In this document: positions 43,600-51,464 of the stretch, one piece after another
Layout: every line of letters begins with the position of its first letter
Numbering within the stretch: position 1 is the first letter of the stretch
Source: Microtetraspora sp. NBRC 16547
GTDB lineage: Bacteria > Actinomycetota > Actinomycetes > Streptosporangiales > Streptosporangiaceae
Direction of reading: 5' to 3'
Length of the DNA: 64,000 nucleotides
Assembly (NCBI RefSeq): GCF_030268965.1
Contig: NZ_BSSE01000011.1
Location: forward strand, 1 to 64,000
Translations under genes and position numbers: made by a program
Notes under the pieces: model-generated
What the model was told of the DNA's origin: nothing
Seen by the model: the letters and a program-made list of their open reading frames with translations, nothing else
Database searches by the model: none

Positions 43600-44638
43600 A
43601 AGCTGACAGTCGTGGAGCGGGGCCCGACGAGTCGCGCACTACCAGCGTGTGGCCCGTCGAACGACGCCGGGGACGCGTCGACGGGGGCCTGAGCGCGAGC
43701 GTGAGAGCCATACGGCCCATGTCGGTCATCGGCAGGCGGATGGTGGTGAGGCTGGGTGCGAGGTCGGCGGCCACGGACACATCGTCGAAGCCGACGACCG
43801 ACATCCGCTCGGGCACCGGAATGCGGTGGGCTCGTAGCACCGACAGCACACCGATCGCCATCGCATCGTTCAGCGCGATGATCGCGGTCGTCTCCGGGTG
43901 GTCGCCAAGGATCTGTTCGGCCGTCACCCGACCGCCGTCACGGGTGAAGTCGGAGTGGACGACGGGGAGGTCGTCGAGCGAGAGCCCGTGCTGGCGTAGA
44001 GCAGACGACACGCCAGCGAGCCGGTCGGTCACCGTGGTGAGTCCCGGGGTGCCCGCGGCGACCGCGATCCGTCGATGTCCGAGTTCCAGCAGATGCGCGG
44101 TGACCGCGCGACCACCGGCCTCGTTGTCGGGCAGGACCGCGTCGACGCCGAGTGTGTGACGCCCGATGACGGCGACCCGGCCGCCGAGGCTCTGGAACGC
44201 CGAAAGCTCGGTCCGCGCCTCTGCCTCCACGCGCGGATCGTCGTAGCCGGACCCGGCGATCAAGATGATCCCCACCCGCTGCGCGATGAGGTGCCGAAGT
44301 TGACGGAGCTCGTAGTCGGGGTCGCGGCCGGAGTGGGAGATCTGCACGAGCAGCCCCTTCTCAGCGGCGACCTCGATGACGCCACCGGCGATCTCCGAGA
44401 AGTAGGGGTCGTCCACCTGGTGAACGATCAGCCCCACCGTGGGACTCGTCCCACCGGCGAGCGTGCGCGCGTACGGGTTCGCGACGTACCCGAGCTCATG
44501 CGACACCTGCCGCACCCGGCCGGCCAACTCTTCACTGACGCCACCGCGACCGGAAAGGACGCGAGAGGCGGTCGCAAGCGAGACGCCGGCGCGTTCGGCA
44601 ACGTCGGCCAGGCGCAGCCGCGGGCCGGGCTTGGGCAT
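43589..44638 (-). CDS. LacI-family transcriptional regulator
   Basis: This 349-residue repressor has an N-terminal helix-turn-helix (LRLADVAERAGVSLATASRVLSG, residues about 8-30), a hinge, and a periplasmic-binding-like effector domain (from PTVGLIVHQVDDPYFSEI). The start at 44638 follows GAGGAG eight bases upstream; an ATG at 44665 has no such site. It should sense a sugar and control the catabolic genes upstream on the same strand. The last codons and the stop at 43589 lie in the right hairpin of the IS element, so the C-terminal tail after LVVRDSSGP may have been replaced by the insertion. An operator-like palindrome upstream suggests autoregulation. Confidence 0.92.
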   Translation of the reverse strand: MPKPGPRLRLADVAERAGVSLATASRVLSGRGGVSEELAGRVRQVSHELGYVANPYARTLAGGTSPTVGLIVHQVDDPYFSEIAGGVIEVAAEKGLLVQISHSGRDPDYELRQLRHLIAQRVGIILIAGSGYDDPRVEAEARTELSAFQSLGGRVAVIGRHTLGVDAVLPDNEAGGRAVTAHLLELGHRRIAVAAGTPGLTTVTDRLAGVSSALRQHGLSLDDLPVVHSDFTRDGGRVTAEQILGDHPETTAIIALNDAMAIGVLSVLRAHRIPVPERMSVVGFDDVSVAADLAPSLTTIRLPMTDMGRMALTLALRPPSTRPRRRSTGHTLVVRDSSGPAPRLSASRP

Positions 44639-44706
44639 CCGTAACTCCTCGGGGACATCGATCATTCGCGCACTATTGTCAGTGACGCAAGCCATGCATA
44701 GGGTAT

Positions 44707-44719
44707 GGAAACGTTTTCC
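44707..44719. promoter_or_regulatory. LacI-type operator upstream of the lacI-family gene
   Basis: GGAAACGTTTTCC is a near-perfect palindrome with the central CG typical of LacI-family operators. It lies 69 bp upstream of the regulator start, between that gene and the glycerate kinase remnant. Confidence 0.7.
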
Positions 44720-44733
44720 TGAGCGCTCCCATT

Positions 44734-44976
44734 TCACCGGCGGGCCAGTCGCTGCGCCATGACGCCGCCGGCCTCGATCAGCCACGTCGTCGGGTCGTTC
44801 AGCGCGCCCGTGACCGACCCGGCGAGGTCGACGAGGAAGACCGCCTCCGACACCGGCGGCGGGGGAAGCAGGTCGTCGGTGTCGATGTGGGCCAGATCGA
44901 CCAGCGCCGCGCCGCGGGCGGCGTCACCGGCCGCCAGGCTGCCCTTGAACGAGTTGGGCGCGACGACGACCCGCAT
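44734..44976 (-). pseudogene. Internally deleted glycerate kinase remnant
   Basis: The 80-residue frame begins MRVVVAPNSFKGSLAAGDAA, the ATP-binding start of glycerate kinases. It then passes a short unmatched stretch and ends LAGSVTGALNDPTTWLIEAGG, which resembles the C-terminal helices of that family. The usual length is above 350 residues, so roughly 300 residues are missing while the frame is kept. Its ATG overlaps the stop of the upstream isomerase gene, so it is still the last gene of the - strand operon. The assignment of the tail is less sure than that of the head. A working kinase is not expected. Confidence 0.7.
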
Positions 44977-45857
44977 CAGCCCTCCAGTACCAACCGGATG
45001 TACCGCTCCTTCATGGTGGCCAGCACCTGGCCGGGGTCGGTCGCCCACACCTGCGCGTTGAAAATCTCGACCTCGGTATCGCCGGTGTACCCGGCCTGAG
45101 CGACCGCTCGCCGAAACGGCGGGAACTCGATGTGGCCATCGCCCATCATGCCGCGGCCGAGCAGCACGTCGGCCGGGAGCGGAGTGAGGAAGTCGCAGAC
45201 CTGGAAGCTCGCGATACGGGCGCCAGCCCGCGCGATCTGCGTCCACACGTCGGGGTCCCACCAGACATGGAACGTGTCGACGACGACCCCGACCTGCTCG
45301 ACCGGGAACTGCTCGGCGAGGTCGAGCGCCTGACCCAGGGTCGACAGGACGGCCCTGTCCGCGCAGTACATCGGGTGCAACGGCTCCAGGGCCAGGCGCA
45401 CCCCGCGTTCGCCGGCGTACGGGGCCAGCTCGGCCACCGCCTCGGCCATGCGTCGCCGCGCGCCGCGCAGGTCACGGGAGCCGGGGGGCAGGCCACCTAC
45501 GACCATGACCAGGCAGTCCGTGCCGAGGCCGGCCGCCTCGTCGATGGCACGCCGGTTGTCGTCCAGCGCGGCGCGGCCTTCGTCACCGGCGGTGGTGAGG
45601 AAGCCGCCGCGACACAGCGACGACACGCGCATTCCAGCGTCGGTGACGATCTTCGCGGCGGCCGCCACCCCGATCTCGGCCACCGGCTCGCGCCACAGCC
45701 CGATCGCCGAGATACCGGCACGTACGCAGCCCTCGACGGCCTCCCGCACCGACCACGATTTGGTGGTCCGCTGGTTGAGCGACAGCTTCGCCAGGCGTGG
45801 GTCGCCAGCCGGCACGCCGGCGCCGTTCACCGGCTGCGCCGGCTGCCGGGCCGTCAC
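44976..45857 (-). CDS. Sugar phosphate isomerase/epimerase (xylose isomerase-like TIM barrel)
   Basis: This 293-residue TIM-barrel protein of the AP endonuclease family 2 fold (IolE/IolI-like) has metal-ligand regions in ALEPLHPMY, VVDTFHVWWDP and GDGHIEFP. It probably acts as an isomerase, epimerase or dehydratase on a keto-sugar made by the operon's oxidoreductase. The start is GTG at 45857, overlapping the upstream gene in GTGA; its stop overlaps the start of the glycerate kinase remnant. The substrate is unknown. Confidence 0.88.
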   Translation of the reverse strand: MTARQPAQPVNGAGVPAGDPRLAKLSLNQRTTKSWSVREAVEGCVRAGISAIGLWREPVAEIGVAAAAKIVTDAGMRVSSLCRGGFLTTAGDEGRAALDDNRRAIDEAAGLGTDCLVMVVGGLPPGSRDLRGARRRMAEAVAELAPYAGERGVRLALEPLHPMYCADRAVLSTLGQALDLAEQFPVEQVGVVVDTFHVWWDPDVWTQIARAGARIASFQVCDFLTPLPADVLLGRGMMGDGHIEFPPFRRAVAQAGYTGDTEVEIFNAQVWATDPGQVLATMKERYIRLVLEG

Positions 45858-47017
45858 GCGATCACCCCGGCGACCGACAGGTACCCCGTCATGCGCGCGG
45901 CAGCCAGGTCGGGGTCGAGCAGCAGCCCGGCGGCGTCGGCGAGGCGGAACAGCTGCACCAGGTGGGGCACACCCCGCCCGCTGTGCAGGCCGCCGACCAT
46001 CGTGAACCCGGGCTGGAGACCGTTGAGCCAGGACAGGAACGCGATGCCGGTCTTGTAGTACTGAGTCGGCGGGGCGAAGACGTGCCGCGACAGCGGGACT
46101 GTGGGATCCAGGATCTCCAGAAATCCCGCCTCGTCACCGGCGTCGAGGCGGTGCAGCGCCGCCGACGCCGCCGGGGCGATGGTCGCGAAGGCGCCGAGCA
46201 GCGCGTGGCTGTAGTGCCGCCCGTCGCCCTGGATGAGCTGCGGGTAGTTGTAGTCGTCGCCGGTGTAGACGCGTACCGTCGCCGGCAGCGACTCGCGCAG
46301 TCCGATTTCTCGGTCCGCGTCGAGCAGCGACACCTTCACGCCGTCGATGACGTCGGCGTGGGCATGCACCAACGACACGAATGTCTTCGTCGCCGTGTCG
46401 AGTTCCTGCGAGCCCCAGTAGCCGGCGAGCGCCGGGTCGAACATGTCGCCGAGCCAGTGCAACAGGACCGGCGCGCCGGTCTGCGAGAGGACCCGGTCGT
46501 AGACGTGCAGGTAGTCGTCGGGGCCGGTGGCCAGGGCCACGAGCTGCCGGCTGGCCATGACGACCGCGGTGGCTCCGCAGGACTGGACGTATGCGACCTG
46601 CTCGGTGTACGCGGCGATGACCTCGTCCAGGCTGTTCAGCACGGCGGGCGCCTGGTCGGTCGCCGCACCGGCGACGATGCGCCCGCCGCAGGCGGCTGCC
46701 TCGGCGGCGCTGCGCCGGATCAGCTCACGGGTGGCGGCCCAGTCGAGCCCCATCCCGCGCTGAGCGGTGTCCATCGCCTCGGCGACACCGAGTCCCCAGG
46801 ACCAGAGGTTGCGCCGCACCGCCATGGTGGCGTCCCAGTCCAGGGTCGCGGGCCGGCCAGGGGCGTTGTCAGCGTACGGGTCGGCGACCACGTGCGCGGC
46901 TGCGTACGCGATCCGGCTGGTCGCCGGCGCGGCCGGGCGCTGCCAGCCCACCGGCTCCCGCAGCGTCAGCCGCTCGGTCGTGCCGTCCGCACCCGGCAGA
47001 AGGATCCTCGCGGTCAC
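45854..47017 (-). CDS. DUF993 family protein (dihydrodipicolinate synthase-like TIM barrel)
   Basis: This 387-residue protein belongs to the DUF993 family, related to class I aldolases of the dihydrodipicolinate synthase type. Visible blocks include RIAYAAAHVVADP, VYTGDDYNYPQLI and GVKVSLLDAD, where the Lys may be the Schiff-base residue. Such genes regularly sit with Gfo/Idh/MocA dehydrogenases and TIM-barrel isomerases in actinomycete sugar loci, as here, but the reaction is not established. A retro-aldol or lyase step on the oxidised sugar is an inference. The start is GTG at 47017, overlapping the upstream gene by four bases. Confidence 0.85.
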   Translation of the reverse strand: MTARILLPGADGTTERLTLREPVGWQRPAAPATSRIAYAAAHVVADPYADNAPGRPATLDWDATMAVRRNLWSWGLGVAEAMDTAQRGMGLDWAATRELIRRSAAEAAACGGRIVAGAATDQAPAVLNSLDEVIAAYTEQVAYVQSCGATAVVMASRQLVALATGPDDYLHVYDRVLSQTGAPVLLHWLGDMFDPALAGYWGSQELDTATKTFVSLVHAHADVIDGVKVSLLDADREIGLRESLPATVRVYTGDDYNYPQLIQGDGRHYSHALLGAFATIAPAASAALHRLDAGDEAGFLEILDPTVPLSRHVFAPPTQYYKTGIAFLSWLNGLQPGFTMVGGLHSGRGVPHLVQLFRLADAAGLLLDPDLAAARMTGYLSVAGVIA

Positions 47018-48165
47018 AGCACGATCTCCTCGATTTCGATCCGCCGTCCCTCACGCGCCGACTGCAGGCCGGCCTCGGCCAGCTGCACACCGCGCGCGCC
47101 GGCCAGGAAATCCCACGGGAACGGTTCGTCGTCGACGACGTGCCGCAGAAACGCCTCCCACTGGACCTTGAAGCCGTTGTCGAAGAGCTCGTTGTCCGGG
47201 ACCGTCTGCCACTGCGACCGGAAGTCCTCGGTAACCGGCAGGTCGGGGTTCCACACCGGCATCGGCGTCGCGCCGCGGTGCTGGATGCGGCAGTTGCGCA
47301 AACCCGCGACGGCACTGCCGTGCGTGCCGTCGACCTGGAACTCGACCAGCTCGTCGCGGTACACCCGCACCGCCCAGGAGGAGTTGATCTGGGCGCTGAT
47401 GCCGCCGGCGAGCTCGAAGATCCCGTACGCGGCGTCGTCGGCGGTCGCCCGGTAGGTCTGACCGTTCTCGTCGACGCGCTCAGGGATGTGGGTGGCGACG
47501 TGCGCGGTCACGGCCGTCACCGGAGCGAAGATCTGTTCCAGCACGTAGTGCCAGTGCGGGAACATGTCGATGACGATCCCGCCTCCGTCCTCGGCGCGGT
47601 AGTTCCAGCTCGGCCGTTGGGCGGGCTGCCAGTCGCCCTCGAACACCCAGTAGCCGAACTCGCCGCGCACCGACAGGATCCGGCCGAAGAACCCGCTGTC
47701 GACCAGCCGCTTGAGTTTGCGCAGGCCGGGGAGGAACAGCTTGTCCTGCACCACGCCGTTCTTCACCCCCTTGGCGGCGGCGAGCCGGGCGAGTTCCAGA
47801 GAACCGGCCAGACCCTCGGCGAGGGGCTTTTCGGTGTAAACGTGCTTGCCGGCCCCGATCGCCGCCCGGATGGCCTTCTCGCGCTCGGAGGTCACCTGGG
47901 CGTCGAAATAGATCTGGTTGGACTCGTCGGCGAGCGCGGCCTCCAGATCCGTCGTGTACGACGTCAGCCCGTGACGGGCGGCGATCTCGGCGAGCTTGGA
48001 CTCGTTGCGGCCGACCAGGGTCAGCTCGGGCCAGATGCGGCTGCCGTCGCGGGCGGGCAGGCCGCCCTGCTCGCGGATGGCGAGCAGGGAACGGACGAGG
48101 TGCTGCCGGTACCCCATGCGTCCGGTCACGCCGTTGAGGACGATCCCGATTGACGTGCGCTGCAC
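47014..48165 (-). CDS. Gfo/Idh/MocA family oxidoreductase
   Basis: This 383-residue NAD(P)-dependent sugar dehydrogenase has an N-terminal Rossmann fold (IGIVLNGVTGRMGYRQH), the family EKPL motif in VYTEKPLAEG, and a C-terminal alpha/beta domain with GGGIVIDMFPHWHYVLE. It likely oxidises a sugar or polyol hydroxyl to a ketone and is the first gene of the - strand catabolic operon. GTG at 48165 follows GGAAGGA seven bases upstream. Tandem operator-like palindromes lie about 165-190 bp upstream. Confidence 0.9.
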   Translation of the reverse strand: MQRTSIGIVLNGVTGRMGYRQHLVRSLLAIREQGGLPARDGSRIWPELTLVGRNESKLAEIAARHGLTSYTTDLEAALADESNQIYFDAQVTSEREKAIRAAIGAGKHVYTEKPLAEGLAGSLELARLAAAKGVKNGVVQDKLFLPGLRKLKRLVDSGFFGRILSVRGEFGYWVFEGDWQPAQRPSWNYRAEDGGGIVIDMFPHWHYVLEQIFAPVTAVTAHVATHIPERVDENGQTYRATADDAAYGIFELAGGISAQINSSWAVRVYRDELVEFQVDGTHGSAVAGLRNCRIQHRGATPMPVWNPDLPVTEDFRSQWQTVPDNELFDNGFKVQWEAFLRHVVDDEPFPWDFLAGARGVQLAEAGLQSAREGRRIEIEEIVL

Positions 48166-48327
48166 AGTATGTCCTTCCAGGTCTGCAGGTTAAAGATCGC
48201 CCGAGTACGGCCGCCGTGCGCCAGGCTTTCTGGACGAAGCTGACCGCGCCGCCGGACCCGGGCCGGGCGGCGTGCGCTCGCCGCGGGGGCCCTGATGGAA
48301 CTCGTCGCTCACGTTGACGATCAGCTC

Positions 48328-48354
48328 TGAATGCGCTTTCAGTAAGCGCTTTCA
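48328..48354. promoter_or_regulatory. Tandem LacI-type operators upstream of the Gfo/Idh/MocA operon
   Basis: TGAATGCGCTTTCA (48328-48341) and GTAAGCGCTTTCA (48342-48354) are adjacent palindromic sites with central GC, like the TGAAAGCGCTTTCA class of LacI-family operators. They lie in the 243-bp gap between the DUF2264 gene and the operon's first gene. The rest of the gap shows no gene. The LacI-type protein encoded downstream is the likely ligand. Confidence 0.65.
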
Positions 48355-48408
48355 GACTAACCACGCCGAAATGGCCGGGTCAAGCACTTGCGCGGGGAGA
48401 GGGGGCCT

Positions 48409-50148
48409 TCAGATGGCGGGGCCCTGAGCGGTCAGTGTGAGTTGAGTGCGATCGGGCCACCTGAGGGTTATCTGCTCGCCCACCTCCACTGAGGGAACAG
48501 TGCCGTCGCCTTCCCCCAGAACGGCCAGCGCCACCGCCCAGCCGTCCTCGGTGACCCCGTCCAGGACGGGCACGAGGGCGGGGTGGCCGAAGGCCGTGCC
48601 CGAAGTAGTCTCGGGCGCCGACGCGGTGCCGTAGCCATGCAGGCCGACCAGCCGCGAGGGGGGCGCGTCGGCCGAGGTCAGCGAGACCGACAGGCCGTCG
48701 ATGGCAGCGGTGGCGCGGGGCAGCGCCCACCCGCTCTGGCGGACGCTAGAGCCCGGCGCGACCCGGTGCACGCGCACCTCGGCCCTGCCCCGCAGCACGG
48801 TCACGCTCTCCACTCCGCCGGCCGAGGAGGCGGTCCAGGCGATCTTACCCACTGACCCCGCCCCGCGCGGCTCCATGAGGCCACGCGCCGTAACCGTCCC
48901 GTCGCCGAGAACCAGGCCGAAGTGGTTGTCGGGTATCTCGCCCGGCGCGGTCGGCCCCGTGTGGGAGGAGTAGGCACAGCGGTCATACAGGGGGTCGCCG
49001 GGCTGGTCCTGGCTGCCGTGGTTGACCAAGCGAGCGACCCCGCCGGAGTTCAGCACCAGCAGCCCCGGCCCGGGCAGGACGGCCAGGCCCTCGGGGCCGG
49101 GCTCCTCCACGGCCGTCCACAGCGGGTGGTCGGCCGGCGCCAACAGTCCGGCGAACGCCTTGGCGGCCCAGTAGGGGGACGCGGAGCCGGAGTACGGCTG
49201 CAGGCTGGCCTCGTGCGGCCCGTACCAGCCGAGCGTCAGCAGGTTCTCGTCTGACAGCGCCCCATGCTCCAGGGCGTGGCGGAGCGATCCCGAGGCCAGC
49301 CGCCGGGTGGCGCCGGGCGACAGCGGCGTGCTGCCGGTCACCCCGCCCAGCATCAGCGATGCCGCCGCCGCGAACCGGTAGGTCATCGACCGCCCCTGGT
49401 AGAGAGGCCGCCCATCGCCCCCGAACGTCAGCGCGAAGCTGCCGAGGAACTCCCGCAGCCGCTCCTCATGCACGGGCATCGGCACGCCGGACAGCAGCCC
49501 GTACAGGATCGGGTAGAAGTGCAGCGCCCAGCCGTTGTAGTGGTCGAAGGCGCGGCCGGGACCGTCGGAATACCAGCCGGAGCCCGCGTGCCAGGGCTCG
49601 ATCCGGGCCAGGCCGCGTGCGATCGCAGCGCGCGAGGCGTCCACGTGCAGGCCGGCTGAGGCGAGGAATCCGCCGACGGTGACCGGGAAGAGCCACCAGT
49701 TGTTGTCTGCGGGCTCGTGGTCGAACACCGTGGCCAGATATGCCGCGAGCCGCTCGCGCTCGCCCGCGCCGAGGCCGTCCCACAGATGCCGACGAGTCAG
49801 CCACAGCCCCAGCGCGAGCGAGGCGCATTCCACCATCGGCTGGAAGTGGTCGGCCACCGCGGGCCACACGCCGGGGCCGTTGACGAAGCCGCTGCGGTAG
49901 GGGGCGAGGAGCTCGACGGGCCCGCCGCCGGCCACGCGGAAAGCTGCGATCAGGAATGTGCGGGCGAAGCCCTCCATTCCCTCGCAGTTCGACCAGCTCG
50001 CCCGGCCGGGCAGCCGGATCGTCGCGCCGTCCGCCGAACGGTATGGCTCCACCGCGGCGAGCAGCCCGTCGGCCACCGTCTCCCAATGTCGGCGCGTCCA
50101 GCCGGTGTACGGGCTGAGCGAGCGATCCTCTTCGGGCAGGTCGAACAC
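48409..50148 (-). CDS. DUF2264 family protein, putative carbohydrate-active enzyme
   Basis: This 579-residue DUF2264 protein has aromatic-rich blocks typical of an alpha/alpha toroid: NCEGMEGFARTFL, ADNNWWLFPVTVGGFL, GWYSDGPGRAFDHYNGWALH and SGSASPYWAAKAF. Members are thought to be glycoside hydrolases or lyases acting on oligosaccharides; no signal peptide is seen, so it should act inside the cell. The frame is open to 50406, but that would overlap the divergent regulator. GTG at 50148 is chosen because GGAG lies five bases upstream and VVFDLPEEDRS begins the fold. It probably processes what the neighbouring ABC importer brings in. Confidence 0.8.
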   Translation of the reverse strand: MFDLPEEDRSLSPYTGWTRRHWETVADGLLAAVEPYRSADGATIRLPGRASWSNCEGMEGFARTFLIAAFRVAGGGPVELLAPYRSGFVNGPGVWPAVADHFQPMVECASLALGLWLTRRHLWDGLGAGERERLAAYLATVFDHEPADNNWWLFPVTVGGFLASAGLHVDASRAAIARGLARIEPWHAGSGWYSDGPGRAFDHYNGWALHFYPILYGLLSGVPMPVHEERLREFLGSFALTFGGDGRPLYQGRSMTYRFAAAASLMLGGVTGSTPLSPGATRRLASGSLRHALEHGALSDENLLTLGWYGPHEASLQPYSGSASPYWAAKAFAGLLAPADHPLWTAVEEPGPEGLAVLPGPGLLVLNSGGVARLVNHGSQDQPGDPLYDRCAYSSHTGPTAPGEIPDNHFGLVLGDGTVTARGLMEPRGAGSVGKIAWTASSAGGVESVTVLRGRAEVRVHRVAPGSSVRQSGWALPRATAAIDGLSVSLTSADAPPSRLVGLHGYGTASAPETTSGTAFGHPALVPVLDGVTEDGWAVALAVLGEGDGTVPSVEVGEQITLRWPDRTQLTLTAQGPAI

Positions 50149-50242
50149 GACGGCTCCATGGGGGTGGCGAAACGTTCGCGCGGACTTTAGCGGCCTCCGC
50201 CGCGGACTCACAAGACGGGTTGATCGAATGAAAGCCAAGCGT

Positions 50243-50253
50243 TCATAACGAAA
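50243..50253 (-). promoter_or_regulatory. Shared operator-like motif in the DUF2264/regulator intergenic region
   Basis: The sequence TCATAACGAAA is the reverse complement of TTTCGTTATGA at 51376-51386 in front of the binding-protein gene. TGATCGAAT also occurs beside both copies (50221-50229 and 51384-51392). Shared motifs at the two promoters flanking a regulator gene suggest its operators. Confidence 0.55.
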
Positions 50254-50302
50254 GTGGTGTCGGTTAGGATCTAGCCACCTATGTCCGGCCGAAGGAGCCC
50301 CC

Positions 50303-51358
50303 TTGTCTGTCGAACACCGCCACAGTCTGATTCTCCGCCAGGTCCGGGCGCGGGGGTCGGTGCGGCTCACCGACCTGGCCGAGGAACTCGGGGTCTCCGC
50401 CGTCACCCTACGCAGAGATGTCGAGCACCTTGCCGCGCAGGGCCTGCTGATGCGGGTGCACGGCGGCGTGACCCTGCCGCCCTCCTACGCCGCCGACCCG
50501 ATCTCGGGCCCGGCGACCTCCACGGCAAAGCTGACCATCGGCATGCTGGTGCCCTCGGCCCACTACTACTATCCCGACGTGATCAAGGGCGCCCAGGAGC
50601 AGGCGGCCAGGGCCGGAGCCCGCCTGGTGCTGGGAATCTCCCGCTACGAGGATGACGAGGACCGCGCGCAAGTGCGTCAGCTGATCAAGGACGGCATCGA
50701 CGGCCTGCTCCTCACCCCCAGCCGGCAGCCGGACGAATCACATGTCGAGTGGCTGGCCGGCCTGCACGTGCCGACGGTGCTCGTCGAGCGGCGCGCGGAG
50801 CTGGCCGGACCCGCCTCGATGTTCGACGCCGTCGCCTCCGACCACGCCCACGGGGCCTACCTGGGCGTGCGCCACCTGGCCGAGCTGGGCCATCGCAGGC
50901 TCGCGCTCGTCGCCTACGCCAGCCCGACCACGCCCAGGATCAGGGCCGGCGTGCTGGCCGGCGCCCAGGCCCTGGGCATGGACCGGCCCGCGGAGATCGT
51001 CATCGACCGCGAGCGTCCTCTGGACCTTTTCATCGCCGACGTGCTGCGACTGGTGCGCAAGGACGGTGTGACCGGCCTGATCGTGCACAACGACGAGGAC
51101 GCCCTCTCGCTGGTCAGGAACCTGGGCGCGGCCGGAGTGGACATCCCGGCCGAGGTGTCCCTGGTCGCCTACGACGACGAGGTGGCCAGTTTCTGCTCGC
51201 CCTCGCTGACCGCCGTGGCGCCGCCCAAAGTGGAGGTCGGACGCTGCGCGGTAAATATGCTGGTCAGACGATTGACTCAGGGCTCTTCGACCTCGGGGCG
51301 ACACCTGGCGCTGCTGCCAGAGCTCCGGGTGCGGGAGTCCTCGGCCGCGCCGCGCTGA
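50303..51358 (+). CDS. Hybrid regulator: DeoR-type helix-turn-helix with LacI-type sugar-sensing domain
   Basis: This 351-residue regulator begins with a DeoR-type winged helix (HRHSLILRQVRARGSVRLTD, then ELGVSAVTLRRDVEHLAAQG and MRVHGGV). It continues from residue about 75 as a LacI/periplasmic-binding domain (TIGMLVPSAHYYYPDVIKGA, LGHRRLALVAY, GLIVHNDEDAL). DeoR proteins usually carry a phosphosugar domain, so this is a domain hybrid. The start is TTG at 50303, with GAAGGAG five bases upstream. It lies divergent from DUF2264 and directly before the ABC importer, so it likely regulates both. Confidence 0.9.
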   Translation: MSVEHRHSLILRQVRARGSVRLTDLAEELGVSAVTLRRDVEHLAAQGLLMRVHGGVTLPPSYAADPISGPATSTAKLTIGMLVPSAHYYYPDVIKGAQEQAARAGARLVLGISRYEDDEDRAQVRQLIKDGIDGLLLTPSRQPDESHVEWLAGLHVPTVLVERRAELAGPASMFDAVASDHAHGAYLGVRHLAELGHRRLALVAYASPTTPRIRAGVLAGAQALGMDRPAEIVIDRERPLDLFIADVLRLVRKDGVTGLIVHNDEDALSLVRNLGAAGVDIPAEVSLVAYDDEVASFCSPSLTAVAPPKVEVGRCAVNMLVRRLTQGSSTSGRHLALLPELRVRESSAAPR

Positions 51359-51375
51359 CCGAAGTTTCGGATCCA

Positions 51376-51386
51376 TTTCGTTATGA
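51376..51386 (+). promoter_or_regulatory. Operator-like motif upstream of the sugar ABC importer
   Basis: TTTCGTTATGA lies 79 bp before the binding-protein start and matches, inverted, 50243-50253. It runs directly into TGATCGAATCGATCGAT, which is itself partly palindromic. A binding site for the hybrid regulator is inferred. Confidence 0.55.
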
Positions 51387-51464
51387 TCGAATCGATCGAT
51401 GCCCCTAGACACTCCGCCACATTTGAGCGAATGATGCTCTAACGATCGAGGTGGAGGTTTCGTG

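Larger units (their letters stand above)
41840..43605 (+). mobile_element. IS200/IS605-type element (tnpA broken, tnpB intact)
   Basis: Divergent tnpA (- strand) and tnpB (+ strand) are bounded by hairpins that share the loop TTCA: 41873-41892 on the left and 43580-43599 on the right. This is the usual layout of the family, which moves as single strands without target duplication and leaves subterminal hairpins. The outer borders are estimates because no empty site is available. The left end abuts the 128-bp repeat. The right hairpin contains the stop codon of the neighbouring lacI-type gene. Confidence 0.8.

Noticed and set aside
50149-50406. N-terminal extension of the DUF2264 gene
   Set aside because: It would overlap the divergent regulator and its promoter; it is rich in Arg/Ser with no fold. 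The GTG at 50148 has a ribosome binding site.
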